This document shows, one piece after another, positions 16,920-25,387 of a stretch of DNA of 36,718 bases. The number at the start of each line of letters is the position of its first letter. The first letter of the stretch is position 1. Source of the DNA: Lachnospiraceae bacterium (GTDB lineage Bacteria; Bacillota; Clostridia; Lachnospirales; Lachnospiraceae); the NCBI GenBank assembly GCA_024691305.1, contig JAILNS010000044.1, positions 1 through 36,718 of the forward strand. Reading direction: 5' to 3'. The notes beneath the pieces are model-generated. The model ran no database searches. It saw only the letters and a program-made list of their open reading frames with translations, and was not told the DNA's origin. The translations under genes and the position numbers were made by a program.

Positions 16920-17852
16920 ATGAAAACTAAGTATGACAAATATGGGGCTCTCCATGTAGATTCCAAAGGAAAACTCGTAGACAGAAACGGTACTGTAGTT
17001 GCTTTACACGGTTACTCAACTCATGGTCTCAGCTGGTATCCCGAATATGTGAACAGGGACTTTTTCGAGTTCATGAAAGATGAGTGGCATATAGACTGCA
17101 TACGCCTTGCTATGTATACAGCCGAAAAGGATGGCTATTGTGTCGGCGATGATGTCAACAGGAAGAAACTCGAGGATGTTGTAGACAAAGGTGTGAGGGC
17201 AGCCACCGAACTTGGTTTATATGTGATCATAGACTGGCATATATTGTCTGATTCAAATCCTCTTATGAATAAGGATATGGCGATCGGGTTCTTTGATCAT
17301 GTATCAAAGAAATATGCTGCATACGGTAATGTGTTCTATGAGATCTGTAATGAACCCAATATTGATTGTACATGGGCAGATATCAAGGCATATGCCGAAG
17401 AGGTCATTCCCGTGATCCGTAAAAACGACAAATATTCCGTTATCCTTGTGGGCACGCCGGACTGGAGTCAGAGGGTCGATGATGCGTGTGCGGATCCGAT
17501 CACTATAGATGACAATCTGATGTACACACTTCATTTCTATGCAGGTACTCATAAACAGTGGTTACGTGATAAATATAAATCCGTTATCGCTGCCAAACTG
17601 CCCGTATTCGTATCCGAATTCGGAACCTGCGATGCTGACGGAAACGGAGGACACTACAAAGAAGAGTCAGAGATATGGATCAATATGCTTGATGAGAATG
17701 ACACCAGTTACATTATGTGGAACATATCCAACAGAGACGAGACAAGTGCTTCGTTTGTACCTGAATGTGATAAATATACCGGCGGATATACGGATGCGGA
17801 TCTGAGGGAACCTGCACTTTGGTACAAAGGCATACTTGCAGCAAGAGTTTAG
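16920..17852 (+). CDS. Glycoside hydrolase family 5 (endoglucanase-like), no signal peptide
   Basis: I use the ATG at 16920 (310 residues), seven bases after AAGGGG. A TTG at 16914 is less likely. It is a retaining TIM-barrel beta-glycosidase. VALHGYSTHGLSWYP (about 27-41) is the GH5 beta-1 signature, and H-G-x-S-T-H-G-L recalls the GH5_2 endoglucanases. The acid/base is E145 in YEICNEPN and the nucleophile is E233 in FVSEFGTCD, with the conserved HFYAGTH near 205. All catalytic residues are present. There is no signal peptide, carbohydrate-binding module or dockerin, so it should be cytoplasmic and act on imported oligosaccharides. It lies 23 bp after recX and before a terminator, so it probably rides on the recA transcript. 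Confidence 0.88.
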   Translation: MKTKYDKYGALHVDSKGKLVDRNGTVVALHGYSTHGLSWYPEYVNRDFFEFMKDEWHIDCIRLAMYTAEKDGYCVGDDVNRKKLEDVVDKGVRAATELGLYVIIDWHILSDSNPLMNKDMAIGFFDHVSKKYAAYGNVFYEICNEPNIDCTWADIKAYAEEVIPVIRKNDKYSVILVGTPDWSQRVDDACADPITIDDNLMYTLHFYAGTHKQWLRDKYKSVIAAKLPVFVSEFGTCDADGNGGHYKEESEIWINMLDENDTSYIMWNISNRDETSASFVPECDKYTGGYTDADLREPALWYKGILAARV

Positions 17853-17864
17853 TCATAAATTTTT

Positions 17865-17896
17865 AACGGTCATCTCCTTTAAGAGATGGCCGTTTT
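17865..17896 (+). terminator. Terminator after the GH5 gene
   Basis: AACGGTCATCTC (17865-17876) and GAGATGGCCGTT (17883-17894) form a 12-bp stem with one G-U pair and a CTTTAA loop, followed by TT and preceded by A-rich sequence. It ends the recA-recX-GH5 unit. Confidence 0.75.
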
Positions 17897-17933
17897 AAGA
17901 TGTCTGTAAATTACAGTTTATGTAAACAATTAT

Positions 17934-17960
17934 TTGACATTCATTCCTTAACAATATAAT
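17934..17960 (+). promoter_or_regulatory. Candidate rny promoter
   Basis: A consensus TTGACA (17934-17939) is followed by TATAAT (17955-17960) at a short 15-bp spacing. TAATAT two bases on would give 17 bp. Either way this lies about 48 bp before the RNase Y start. Confidence 0.55.
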
Positions 17961-17990
17961 ATAGATATGTTGTACTTTGAAAATAAAATA

Positions 17991-18003
17991 AGGAGGTGCT
18001 CCT
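17991..18003 (+). promoter_or_regulatory. Small hairpin over the rny ribosome-binding site
   Basis: AGGAG (17991-17995) pairs with CTCCT (17999-18003) across GTG, so the AGGAGGTG ribosome site of rny can fold on itself. The distance from AGGAGG to the ATG is 11 bases, a little long. Such a fold could damp translation, but the stem is only five pairs. Confidence 0.4.
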
Positions 18004-18007
18004 GTAG

Positions 18008-19552
18008 ATGTCGGTTTTTATAGCTATAGTCGCAACTCTCATAGTTGCCGTGCCGGTAACTTACTTCGTTGCAATGACTGTTAAGAAAAGCAATGATTCT
18101 AAGACCGTGGGCAAGGCTGAAGAGAGAGCAAGGCAGATCATCGATGAGGCTCTTAAAACTGCAGAAACAAAAAAGCGTGAGGCTTTACTTGAAGCCAAAG
18201 AAGAGAACATTCGCAACAAGAATGAACTCGACAAGGAGATCAAGGAACGCAGAGCTGAAGCACAGCGTTATGAGAGGCGTGTGCAGCAGAAAGAAGAGAC
18301 TATCGACAAGAAGGCCGAGGCTATTGAGAAAAAAGAGGCTGGGCTTGCATCACGTGCAGCAGAACTTGAAAAGCAGCGTGAGCAGGTGTCCAAGTTGAAT
18401 GAACAACGCATACAGGAACTGGAAAGAATCTCCGGACTTACTTCTGAACAGGCAAAAGAATTCTTACTCAAAGCAGTTGAAGACGATGTAAAGCATGAAA
18501 CAGCTGTTATGATCAAGGAGATGGAGGCGAAGGCTAAAGAAGAAGCCGATAAAAAGGCTAAAGAGTATGTCATCTCGGCAATTCAGAGATGTGCAGCCGA
18601 CCATGTATCCGAGACCACAATCTCCGTGGTTCAACTCCCCAATGACGACATGAAAGGTCGTATCATAGGTCGTGAGGGTCGTAATATAAGAACTCTCGAA
18701 ACTATGACAGGTGTAGATTTAATAGTTGATGATACACCTGAGGCTGTTGTTTTGTCAGGATTTGATCCTATACGTCGAGAGGTCGCAAGAATAGCACTCG
18801 AGAAGCTTATCGTCGATGGACGTATCCATCCTGCAAGGATCGAGGAAATGGTTGAGAAGGCCCAGCGTGAGGTCGAGACCATGATCAAAGAGGAAGGTGA
18901 AGCAGCAACTATTGAAGTCAATGTGCACGGCCTTCATCCCGAACTTGTCAGATTGCTTGGTAAGTTAAAATTCAGAACCAGTTATGGTCAGAACGTACTT
19001 AAGCATTCCATTGAGGTTTCACACCTTTCAGGATTGCTGGCATCCGAATTAGGCTTGGATGTTCGTATAGCTAAGCGTGCGGGACTTCTTCATGACATCG
19101 GCAAAGCTGTCGATCATGAGATGGAAGGTACACATGTACAGCTTGGTGTTGACCTGTGTAAGAAGTATAAAGAGTCTGATATCGTTATCAACTCGGTAGC
19201 ATCACATCACGGTGATTGCGAACCTACTTCACTTATCGCTTGTATAGTTCAGGCAGCAGATACAATTTCCGCAGCCAGACCCGGTGCGAGACGTGAGACC
19301 CTTGAAACCTATACTACCAGACTTAAACAGCTGGAAGATATTTCAAACGGATTTAAGGGTGTTGATAAATCCTTTGCCATTCAGGCAGGACGTGAGATTC
19401 GCGTTATGGTAGTTCCTGAACAGATCACCGATGCAGACATGGTTCTGTTGGCACGAGATATTTCCAAGCAGATCGAAGAAGAGCTTGAATATCCCGGACA
19501 GATCAAGGTCAATGTCATCCGTGAGAGCAGAGCAATTGATTACGCAAAGTAA
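18008..19552 (+). CDS. rny: Ribonuclease Y
   Basis: RNase Y is the membrane-bound endoribonuclease that starts bulk mRNA decay in Firmicutes. The 514-residue protein shows the full layout. An N-terminal membrane anchor (about 3-23) leads into a long charged coiled coil (about 30-190, Lys/Glu/Arg-rich), a KH RNA-binding domain (about 205-270, with [15 protein letters not shown]), and an HD domain (about 330-425) with the metal pair H362-D363 in [12 protein letters not shown]. Length and motifs are typical. It has its own promoter and a strong terminator, so it is monocistronic. Confidence 0.97.
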   Translation: MSVFIAIVATLIVAVPVTYFVAMTVKKSNDSKTVGKAEERARQIIDEALKTAETKKREALLEAKEENIRNKNELDKEIKERRAEAQRYERRVQQKEETIDKKAEAIEKKEAGLASRAAELEKQREQVSKLNEQRIQELERISGLTSEQAKEFLLKAVEDDVKHETAVMIKEMEAKAKEEADKKAKEYVISAIQRCAADHVSETTISVVQLPNDDMKGRIIGREGRNIRTLETMTGVDLIVDDTPEAVVLSGFDPIRREVARIALEKLIVDGRIHPARIEEMVEKAQREVETMIKEEGEAATIEVNVHGLHPELVRLLGKLKFRTSYGQNVLKHSIEVSHLSGLLASELGLDVRIAKRAGLLHDIGKAVDHEMEGTHVQLGVDLCKKYKESDIVINSVASHHGDCEPTSLIACIVQAADTISAARPGARRETLETYTTRLKQLEDISNGFKGVDKSFAIQAGREIRVMVVPEQITDADMVLLARDISKQIEEELEYPGQIKVNVIRESRAIDYAK

Positions 19553-19554
19553 AC

Positions 19555-19586
19555 AAAAGGACAGTCAGAAATGGCTGTCCTTTTTT
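19555..19586 (+). terminator. Terminator after rny
   Basis: AAAAGGACAGTC (19555-19566) pairs with GGCTGTCCTTTT (19573-19584) with one G-U, loop AGAAAT, ending in a six-T run. A strong, symmetric intrinsic terminator. Confidence 0.9.
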
Positions 19587-19620
19587 CTTGCCTTTATCTA
19601 CAAAGTAATGTATATTATTG

Positions 19621-19635
19621 TATAATTGTATACAA
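19621..19635 (+). promoter_or_regulatory. -10 box and overlapping palindrome before the aminotransferase
   Basis: TATAAT (19621-19626) overlaps the palindrome TTGTATACAA (19626-19635). No good -35 is visible 17 bp upstream. The palindrome at the likely transcription start could be an operator, but no regulator is identifiable. The ribosome site AAGGAAGG follows, before the ATG at 19661. Confidence 0.35.
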
Positions 19636-19660
19636 CACAATATAAAGGAAGGATTTTATC

Positions 19661-20941
19661 ATGAAAAAGTATTCGGAAATGAGCAAAGAGGAACTTGAGA
19701 AGGAACTACAAACACTTAAGGGAGCGTATGAAGATGCTAAGGGCAAAGGCTTAAAGCTGAACATGGCAAGGGGCCTCCCCAGTGAAGAACAGCTCGATAT
19801 GGAAGCTGACTTCTTTAATACATTAAATCCTCAAAGCGATTTCTTTTCTGAAGCGGGAATAGACTGCAGAAACTATGGTGAGCTTACCGGTATCCACGAG
19901 GCCAGACAGCTTATGGCCGATATGATGGAAGTAAGTCCCGAAGAGATAATAGTATTCGGTAATTCAAGTCTGAATATAATGTATGATACGGTTGCCAGAT
20001 CGATGATGTTTGGCGTGCTGGGTTCCACACCCTGGTGCAGACTTGATAAGGTTAAGTTCTTGTGTCCGGTTCCCGGGTATGACAGACATTTTGCCATAAC
20101 CGAACAGTTCGGGATAGAGATGATAAACATTCCTTTGGGTGAAGACGGACCTGATATGGATATGGTAGAAGAGTATGTTAATAACGATCCGGCCGTAAAA
20201 GGCATATGGTGCGTACCCAAGTACTCTAACCCTACAGGTGTTACTTATTCCGATGAGACTGTAAGACGTTTTGCAAATCTTAAGCCTGCAGCAGAGGACT
20301 TCAGGATATATTGGGATAATGCATATACTATCCATCATCTTTATAACGGAAAAGAGGATAAACTTCTTGAAATACTTTCCGAATGCAAGAAGGCAGGTAA
20401 TCCGAATCTTGTATGGAAATTCTGCTCAACATCCAAAGTTACCTTCCCCGGATCAGGTATAGCAGCTCTGTCCGCATCGGAAGAAAACCTTCAGTATGTT
20501 AAGAAACTGATCACTATTCAGACTATCGGATATGATAAATTAAATCAGCTCCGCCACGTCAGATACTTTAAAAACATTGAAGGTATGCATGAACATATGA
20601 AGAAGCATGCTAAGATCATAAGACCTAAGTTTGATCTGGTGATAAAGAGACTCGGTGAAGAACTGGACGGATTGGATGTAGGAACCTGGACTGATCCGAA
20701 TGGCGGTTATTTTGTATCATTTAATTCTTTGGAAGGCTGCGCTAAGCGAATAGTAGGATTATGCAAGGAAGCAGGCGTAACACTGACCGGCGCCGGCGCA
20801 ACATATCCCTATAAAAAAGATCCCACTGATTCAAATATCCGTATTGCGCCTACATTCCCGCCTATAAACGAACTGGCACAGGCACTTGATATTTTTACAT
20901 TATGCGTTAAACTTGCGAGTGTTGAGAAACTGCTTGGATAG
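19661..20941 (+). CDS. PLP-dependent aminotransferase, aspartate aminotransferase class Ic type
   Basis: The 426-residue protein belongs to fold-type I aminotransferases of the group annotated as 'aminotransferase MocR-like' (Pfam PF12897), whose characterised members are class Ic aspartate aminotransferases. It lacks the GntR helix-turn-helix of true MocR proteins. The PLP lysine is K259 in CSTSKVTFPGSG. The substrate-loop motif KYSNPTGVTYSDE (about 187-199) and the YWDNAYTIHHL region with the PLP Asp (about 218) are intact. The N-terminus (KLNMARGLPSEEQLD) is typical. Role: amino-group exchange between aspartate or a similar acid and 2-oxoglutarate (inferred). It stands alone between two terminators. 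Confidence 0.88.
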   Translation: MKKYSEMSKEELEKELQTLKGAYEDAKGKGLKLNMARGLPSEEQLDMEADFFNTLNPQSDFFSEAGIDCRNYGELTGIHEARQLMADMMEVSPEEIIVFGNSSLNIMYDTVARSMMFGVLGSTPWCRLDKVKFLCPVPGYDRHFAITEQFGIEMINIPLGEDGPDMDMVEEYVNNDPAVKGIWCVPKYSNPTGVTYSDETVRRFANLKPAAEDFRIYWDNAYTIHHLYNGKEDKLLEILSECKKAGNPNLVWKFCSTSKVTFPGSGIAALSASEENLQYVKKLITIQTIGYDKLNQLRHVRYFKNIEGMHEHMKKHAKIIRPKFDLVIKRLGEELDGLDVGTWTDPNGGYFVSFNSLEGCAKRIVGLCKEAGVTLTGAGATYPYKKDPTDSNIRIAPTFPPINELAQALDIFTLCVKLASVEKLLG

Positions 20942-21007
20942 ATAATATAAAAATCATTGTTATTTTTTAACATGTTATGTCAATATATAGTAGACATAAT
21001 TTTTTCT

Positions 21008-21044
21008 CGGGCCGACATCTTGTGCGTCGGCCCGTTATTTTTAA
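21008..21044 (+). terminator. Terminator after the aminotransferase
   Basis: CGGGCCGAC (21008-21016) and GTCGGCCCG (21026-21034) form a perfect 9-bp GC-rich stem with a 9-nt loop, followed by TTATTTTT. Upstream A/T-rich sequence could also let it act in the opposite direction. Confidence 0.9.
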
Positions 21045-21074
21045 ATTTGTGAATAATTAAGGACAAAAATCGCA

Positions 21075-21103
21075 TTGATTTTATTTTTTCTCATGCGTAT
21101 AAT
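21075..21103 (+). promoter_or_regulatory. xerD promoter
   Basis: TTGATT (21075-21080) and TATAAT (21098-21103) are 17 bp apart, giving a leader of about 80 nt before xerD. A second TTGACA at 21126-21131 lacks a -10 at usable spacing. Confidence 0.6.
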
Positions 21104-21108
21104 GTTTT

Positions 21109-21167
21109 TCAGACGTCCTTTTTGATTGACATAAAAACACATCTGAAGAGTTACATAATCAGACGTC
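21109..21167. repeat. Direct repeat TCAGACGTC in the xerD leader
   Basis: TCAGACGTC occurs at 21109-21117 and again at 21159-21167, exactly 50 bp apart, each holding the palindrome GACGTC. They fall at the predicted transcription start and just before the gene. Possibly regulator sites; no regulator is known to me for this word. Confidence 0.4.
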
Positions 21168-21191
21168 AATTGTTACGAAAGAAGATTTAGT

Positions 21192-22076
21192 ATGGAGTCA
21201 AGCATTCAGAATTTCATAGCATATATGCATGAAACGAAGGATACTTCAGCTAATACCGAAATGAGTTATCGACGCGATCTTGTCAAGGTCGAGAAATTCC
21301 TTTCACGTCGCGGTATCAGCAGTTTAAAATCCATATCGGAACAGGATCTGAAAGATTACATCGCAGATCTTTCGGCTCAGGGATTTAAAGCAGCCACAAT
21401 TTCACGAAATATAGCCTCAATTAAAGCCTTTTTCCATTATCTTAAAGCTCAGGACCTGATAGATGAAGATGTATCGGTTTCTTTACATGCTCCGAAGATA
21501 GAAAAGAAGGCACCGGAGATCATGACACAGGAGCAGATAGATTCTCTTTTGTCACAACCAAACGGAGATTCGGCTAAAGAGATCCGCGACAAGGCTATGC
21601 TCGAACTCTTGTATGCAACAGGAATCCGCGTGACCGAACTTATCACATTAAAAGTTTCCGATGTGAATATGTTAAACAGTACCATCGTTCTTACGGATTC
21701 CAAAAAGACACGTACCGTACCTTTCGGAAAGCATGCTCATGATGCTCTTGCAAGATATCTTGACGGAACACGTGAGAATATGCTGGAGGATAAGTCATCG
21801 GAAGTTCTTTTTGCGAATTGTTCGGGACAGACCATGAGCCGTCAGGGATTCTGGAAGCTTATCAAGTACTACACCCGTAAGGCAGGAATAGAAGCTGATA
21901 TAACTCCACATACTTTGCGGCACAGTTTTGCGGCACATCTTGTTGAGAACGGAGCCGACCTAAAGAGTGTACAGGAAATGCTTGGGCACTCGGATATATC
22001 AACTACACAGATATATGCTCATATGAATCAAAACCATTTGAGAGAAGTATATGCAAAAGCGCACCCGAGAGGATGA
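21192..22076 (+). CDS. xerD: Tyrosine recombinase XerD
   Basis: The 294-residue protein has an N-terminal core-binding SAM-like domain (about 1-90) and a C-terminal catalytic domain. The catalytic residues are all present: R146 (ATGIRVTEL), K172 in the beta-hairpin, H240-x2-R243 (HTLRHSFAAHL), H266 (LGHSDISTTQ) and Y275 (IYAHM). XerD acts with XerC at the dif site to resolve chromosome dimers before division. The size and the HLVENGADLKSVQEMLGHSD-type C-terminus fit a housekeeping Xer rather than a phage integrase. No second recombinase or dif site was seen nearby. The terminator overlaps its last codons. Confidence 0.92.
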   Translation: MESSIQNFIAYMHETKDTSANTEMSYRRDLVKVEKFLSRRGISSLKSISEQDLKDYIADLSAQGFKAATISRNIASIKAFFHYLKAQDLIDEDVSVSLHAPKIEKKAPEIMTQEQIDSLLSQPNGDSAKEIRDKAMLELLYATGIRVTELITLKVSDVNMLNSTIVLTDSKKTRTVPFGKHAHDALARYLDGTRENMLEDKSSEVLFANCSGQTMSRQGFWKLIKYYTRKAGIEADITPHTLRHSFAAHLVENGADLKSVQEMLGHSDISTTQIYAHMNQNHLREVYAKAHPRG

Positions 22077-22092
22077 TCCGGATGCGCTTTTT
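22055..22092 (+). terminator. Terminator overlapping the end of xerD
   Basis: AAAAGCGCA (22055-22063) pairs with TGCGCTTTT (22083-22091), with an inner CCG/CGG extension past one mismatch, followed by TTAATTATTT. The left arm lies inside the last codons of xerD. It may also stop the convergent aroF transcript because A-rich sequence precedes it. Confidence 0.8.
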
Positions 22093-22120
22093 AATTATTT
22101 ACAAATATCAGGTTTGCGGG

Positions 22121-23149
22121 TCAGACGAGATCCGCTATATCATAGATGAGTTTCTTTGAATCTTCCCATCCGAGGCAGGGATCCGTTATGGATTTACCGT
22201 AGACGCCTTCGCCGATCTTCTGGCAGCCTTCTTCGATATAACTCTCGACCATTACACCTTTTACGAGATTTGATATATCAGGGTTTTGTCTGCGGCTGTG
22301 AAGGACTTCCTTGACTATACGTATCTGCTGTTTGAATTCCTTATTTGAATTATTATGGTTTGCATCGATTATGCATGCGGGATTTACTATATCGCGTTCG
22401 TTATAGAGCATCAGAAGAGTGTTCAGATCTTCATAGTGGTAATTTGGAAGCGAACGACCGTATTTATTTACCGAACCGCGAAGTACCGTATGAGCATAAG
22501 GGTTTCCCGAAGTCTGGACTTCGTATCCGCGATATACAAAAGCGTGAGGATGCTGTGCGGCATAAACCGAGTTGAGCATGATGGCGAAGTCTCCACTCGT
22601 GGGGTTTTTCATTCCGCTTGCCACATCGAAGCCGCTGACTACCATTCTGTGTTGCTGGTCCTCGACACTTCTTGCACCTATGGCAACATAGGACAGGATA
22701 TCCTCGACGTATCCCCAGTTTTCCGGATAGAGCATTTCATCTGCTGCGGTAAGTCCTGATTCTGCTATGACGCGGATGTGCATTTTCCGCATTGCGATAA
22801 GCCCTGCAAGGAAATCCGGTTTTTTCTCGGGATCGGGCTGGCTGAATACCCCCTTGTATCCTTCTCCGGTAGTTCTGGGCTTATTGGTGTAGACCCTGGG
22901 AACTATCATGAGTTTGTCTTTTACTTCTTCGGCAACTTTGGACAGACGCGAAACATAATCGCACACACTGTCTTCGTTGTCGGCCGAGCAGGGCCCTATT
23001 ATCAAAAGAAATTTATCGCTTTTTCCGGAGATGATATCGCATACCTCGGAGTCACGTTCTTTTTTTAACGCCTTCTGGGCATCGCTTAACGGGTAACTTT
23101 TGCATATTTCTGCAGGAGTGGGAAGTTGTGCGTGGAATTCAAATGACAT
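22121..23149 (-). CDS. 3-Deoxy-7-phosphoheptulonate (DAHP) synthase, class I alpha
   Basis: This enzyme joins phosphoenolpyruvate and erythrose 4-phosphate in the first step of the shikimate pathway. The 342-residue protein matches the E. coli AroF/G/H type: LLIIGPCSADNEDSV (about 48-62), PRVYTNKPRTTGEGYKG (about 84-100), GARSVEDQQHR (about 158-168), KNPTSGD (near 181), and the metal/PEP region IIDANHNNSNKE (near 262). The N-terminal extension used for feedback binding in this class is present. AAGGAG lies before the ATG at 23149. It is a lone gene, away from other aro genes. Confidence 0.95.
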   Translation of the reverse strand: MSFEFHAQLPTPAEICKSYPLSDAQKALKKERDSEVCDIISGKSDKFLLIIGPCSADNEDSVCDYVSRLSKVAEEVKDKLMIVPRVYTNKPRTTGEGYKGVFSQPDPEKKPDFLAGLIAMRKMHIRVIAESGLTAADEMLYPENWGYVEDILSYVAIGARSVEDQQHRMVVSGFDVASGMKNPTSGDFAIMLNSVYAAQHPHAFVYRGYEVQTSGNPYAHTVLRGSVNKYGRSLPNYHYEDLNTLLMLYNERDIVNPACIIDANHNNSNKEFKQQIRIVKEVLHSRRQNPDISNLVKGVMVESYIEEGCQKIGEGVYGKSITDPCLGWEDSKKLIYDIADLV

Positions 23150-23173
23150 ATATTTCTCCTTTGGGTTTTTATA

Positions 23174-23182
23174 TGGTATAAT
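23174..23182 (+). promoter_or_regulatory. Extended -10 promoter of the HExxH lipoprotein
   Basis: TGGTATAAT is a consensus extended -10 (TG-N-TATAAT) 78 bp before the lipoprotein gene. No clear -35 is visible, which extended -10 promoters tolerate. The same ATATGGTATAAT word occurs at 29544-29555. Confidence 0.55.
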
Positions 23183-23259
23183 TTGCCGTGATACGGTTTT
23201 ATTTTGGAATATAAACCTTTGTAATTATAATTTGAAAGAAGTAAAAAGGCAATTAAAGT

Positions 23260-24420
23260 ATGAAAAACAGACTATTTAGATGCGTTATGGCAGCTGTGGC
23301 CTGCACTATACTTATATCAGGCTGCGCAAAAGAGGAGCCTGCACCTCCGGAAGGATATGTGGAGATAGATACCGATCCCGAGGATGTGGATGATACGGTT
23401 GTTCCCGAAGAAGAACTGCATTTTGCGGAGGCGGTTCCATATACCGGAGATGAGCAAAAAGAGGATACGACAGTCACTGCGTCTGAATCTGGCGAAGATA
23501 ACGAAAAAGATGATAAAGCTTCTGCAGACGATTCAGAAGAAGCGGATGGCAAAGACAAAGACAAAGATAAAGAGTCCGAAGAGTATCTTCCCGGATATAA
23601 GACCGAAGAGGAATGGAAAGAAAGACATACCGGTTCGGTTTCTTATATATGGGAGCCTACGGTCATAGTAAGTATATTCATAGACGAAGAGGAAGATGTT
23701 TGGACTAAGGACGAGAAACAGAAGATCCTGGATATATGTAATATCGGATACGGTTTTGTGGATGAATACATGGAAGAAAACTATGACACCGACGTCGAAC
23801 TCATCTATGATTGGACCGAAGATCCCGAACTTGCTTACAGCGTAAGACTGTATGAGGATATTCCCGCATATGTGACCACGGAGCAGGAAAGGTATCTGGA
23901 TGATCTGGAACTTGGCTGGGTATCGGAGATCCCGTATCGTGAGCTGTGCCTTAAATATAATACTTCGTCCATAGGATTCCTTTATCTGGTGCCTCATGAA
24001 GGCTGTTCATATACTTCGATGCATTTTACTGATGACGGATCAAATATCTGGAACGAGGGAAGTCTTATGTATCTTCAGGATATGTATTCAGATACTCTTG
24101 AGTATGAGACCCCGACCGTTTTTGCACATGAACTTCTTCATTTGTTCGGAGCTGAGGACTTTTACGCAAGTGCTGAAGTATTTTCGAAGGAGACATATGA
24201 TACGCTGGCCAAAGAATGCGAAGATGATATAATGCTTCGTACCTTCATAGAAGTAGACGGAGTTTATACAACATTCCCCGATGAGGTTTACGGAGAGATA
24301 ACTCCGGTGACTGCTTATCTTCTGGGAATAGGAGATGACAATATAGTTAAGGATATACCGGAGCTGAAAAGAAAAGAAGCAGCATGCTTCCCGGGTTCCG
24401 TATATGACAGACCATTTTAG
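23260..24420 (+). CDS. Lipoprotein with zinc metallopeptidase motif
   Basis: The N-terminus is a lipoprotein signal with lipobox LISGC (Cys at about 22), so the protein is tethered outside the membrane. Residues 24-115 are a highly acidic, Glu/Asp/Lys-rich low-complexity linker. The remaining 270 residues form a folded domain with HELLH at 290-294 (VFAHELLHLFGAEDFY). This is an HExxH zincin signature followed by LFGAxD, where the Asp may be the third ligand as in H-E-x2-H-x5-D proteases. The family is not one I can name and the substrate is unknown. The ATG follows GAAAGAAG. It lies 11 bp upstream of the PHP gene, probably one transcript. Confidence 0.78.
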   Translation: MKNRLFRCVMAAVACTILISGCAKEEPAPPEGYVEIDTDPEDVDDTVVPEEELHFAEAVPYTGDEQKEDTTVTASESGEDNEKDDKASADDSEEADGKDKDKDKESEEYLPGYKTEEEWKERHTGSVSYIWEPTVIVSIFIDEEEDVWTKDEKQKILDICNIGYGFVDEYMEENYDTDVELIYDWTEDPELAYSVRLYEDIPAYVTTEQERYLDDLELGWVSEIPYRELCLKYNTSSIGFLYLVPHEGCSYTSMHFTDDGSNIWNEGSLMYLQDMYSDTLEYETPTVFAHELLHLFGAEDFYASAEVFSKETYDTLAKECEDDIMLRTFIEVDGVYTTFPDEVYGEITPVTAYLLGIGDDNIVKDIPELKRKEAACFPGSVYDRPF

Positions 24421-24431
24421 GAGGATTTAAT

Positions 24432-25250
24432 ATGAGCATAAGATCGGATTTTCATTTACATACATCATTTTCGGGAGATTCCGAAGCGGATATGGAGGAA
24501 ATGATCAAAAAGGCTATAGAACTTGGGCTTAAGGATATCGCATTCACCGAGCATATGGATCTCAATTTTCCCGTAACCGAGGAGACTCCGGAAGGATTCT
24601 TTGAATGTAACGTGGATTCATATCTGTATCATCTGCTTCTTCTTAGAAACAAATATGTAAATGACATAAATATCAGATTCGGCCTGGAACTCGGTCTTCA
24701 GCCTGATATCGTAAAAGCCAATGTCAAGGTTGCAAAAGACCATGATTTCGACTTTATCATCGGTTCTATCCATGTGGTTGATAATATGGATATCTACGAT
24801 CCGAAATATTTTGAAGGAAGAAGCGACGAGGAAGCATACAGAAGATACTTTGACGCGGTATATGAAAACCTTCGTGCCTACAGTAATTTTGATGTGGTAG
24901 GGCATCTTGATTATGTCGTACGTAAGGGTAAGACTCTTGATGCCGATTATTCATATGCCAAGTACAAGGACATAATAGATAAGATACTTACACGTATCAT
25001 TGACCTGGAAAAAGGCATAGAGGTAAATACCGCAGCTATCAAATACGGACTTAAGGAACTTAACCCCTGCACGGATATCCTGAAAAGATACAGGGAACTC
25101 GGCGGAGAGATCGTGACTGTAGGTAGCGATGCACACGTGGTTGAGGACGTGGGAAGGGGATTTGATAAGGCTGCGGAAGTATTAAAGGAAGCCGGTTTTG
25201 AATACTATACTACATATGATGCAAGGATTCCGGTACAGGTAAAACTGTAA
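24432..25250 (+). CDS. PHP-family phosphatase, histidinol-phosphatase (HisJ/HisK) like
   Basis: The 272-residue protein is a PHP (polymerase and histidinol phosphatase) domain with a trinuclear metal site. Visible ligands are H8-x-H10 (DFHLHTSFSGDSE), E/H in FTEHMD (near 40), E in GLELGLQP (near 82), H in IIGSIHVVD (near 112), H in VVGHLDYV (near 158), and D-x-H in GSDAHVVEDV (near 235). It removes phosphate from histidinol phosphate in histidine synthesis or from related sugar or nucleotide phosphates. No other his genes are nearby, so the substrate is uncertain. AGGAGG lies just before the ATG. Confidence 0.85.
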   Translation: MSIRSDFHLHTSFSGDSEADMEEMIKKAIELGLKDIAFTEHMDLNFPVTEETPEGFFECNVDSYLYHLLLLRNKYVNDINIRFGLELGLQPDIVKANVKVAKDHDFDFIIGSIHVVDNMDIYDPKYFEGRSDEEAYRRYFDAVYENLRAYSNFDVVGHLDYVVRKGKTLDADYSYAKYKDIIDKILTRIIDLEKGIEVNTAAIKYGLKELNPCTDILKRYRELGGEIVTVGSDAHVVEDVGRGFDKAAEVLKEAGFEYYTTYDARIPVQVKL

Positions 25251-25284
25251 AACGTAAAATAAGTATGAATACTGTAATCCTCTC

Positions 25285-25313
25285 TTGAATTGTGAAGGGA
25301 GATTGAGTATAAT
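25285..25313 (+). promoter_or_regulatory. gapA promoter
   Basis: TTGAAT (25285-25290) and TATAAT (25308-25313) are 17 bp apart and lie about 75 bp before gapA, whose AGGAGG site is strong. It should drive the glycolytic cluster. Confidence 0.75.
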
Positions 25314-25387
25314 AGGAACGCTGACGTAAATGAATATTACATGATTGTCAGGTAATAACAATTCAAATTTTCTAGGAGGAATCTCAA

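Noticed and set aside
19661..20941. MocR-type transcription factor
   Set aside because: The protein lacks the GntR helix-turn-helix and consists of the aminotransferase fold alone.
21192..22076. Phage or island integrase
   Set aside because: Size and C-terminal motifs fit housekeeping XerD, and no phage or conjugation genes are nearby.
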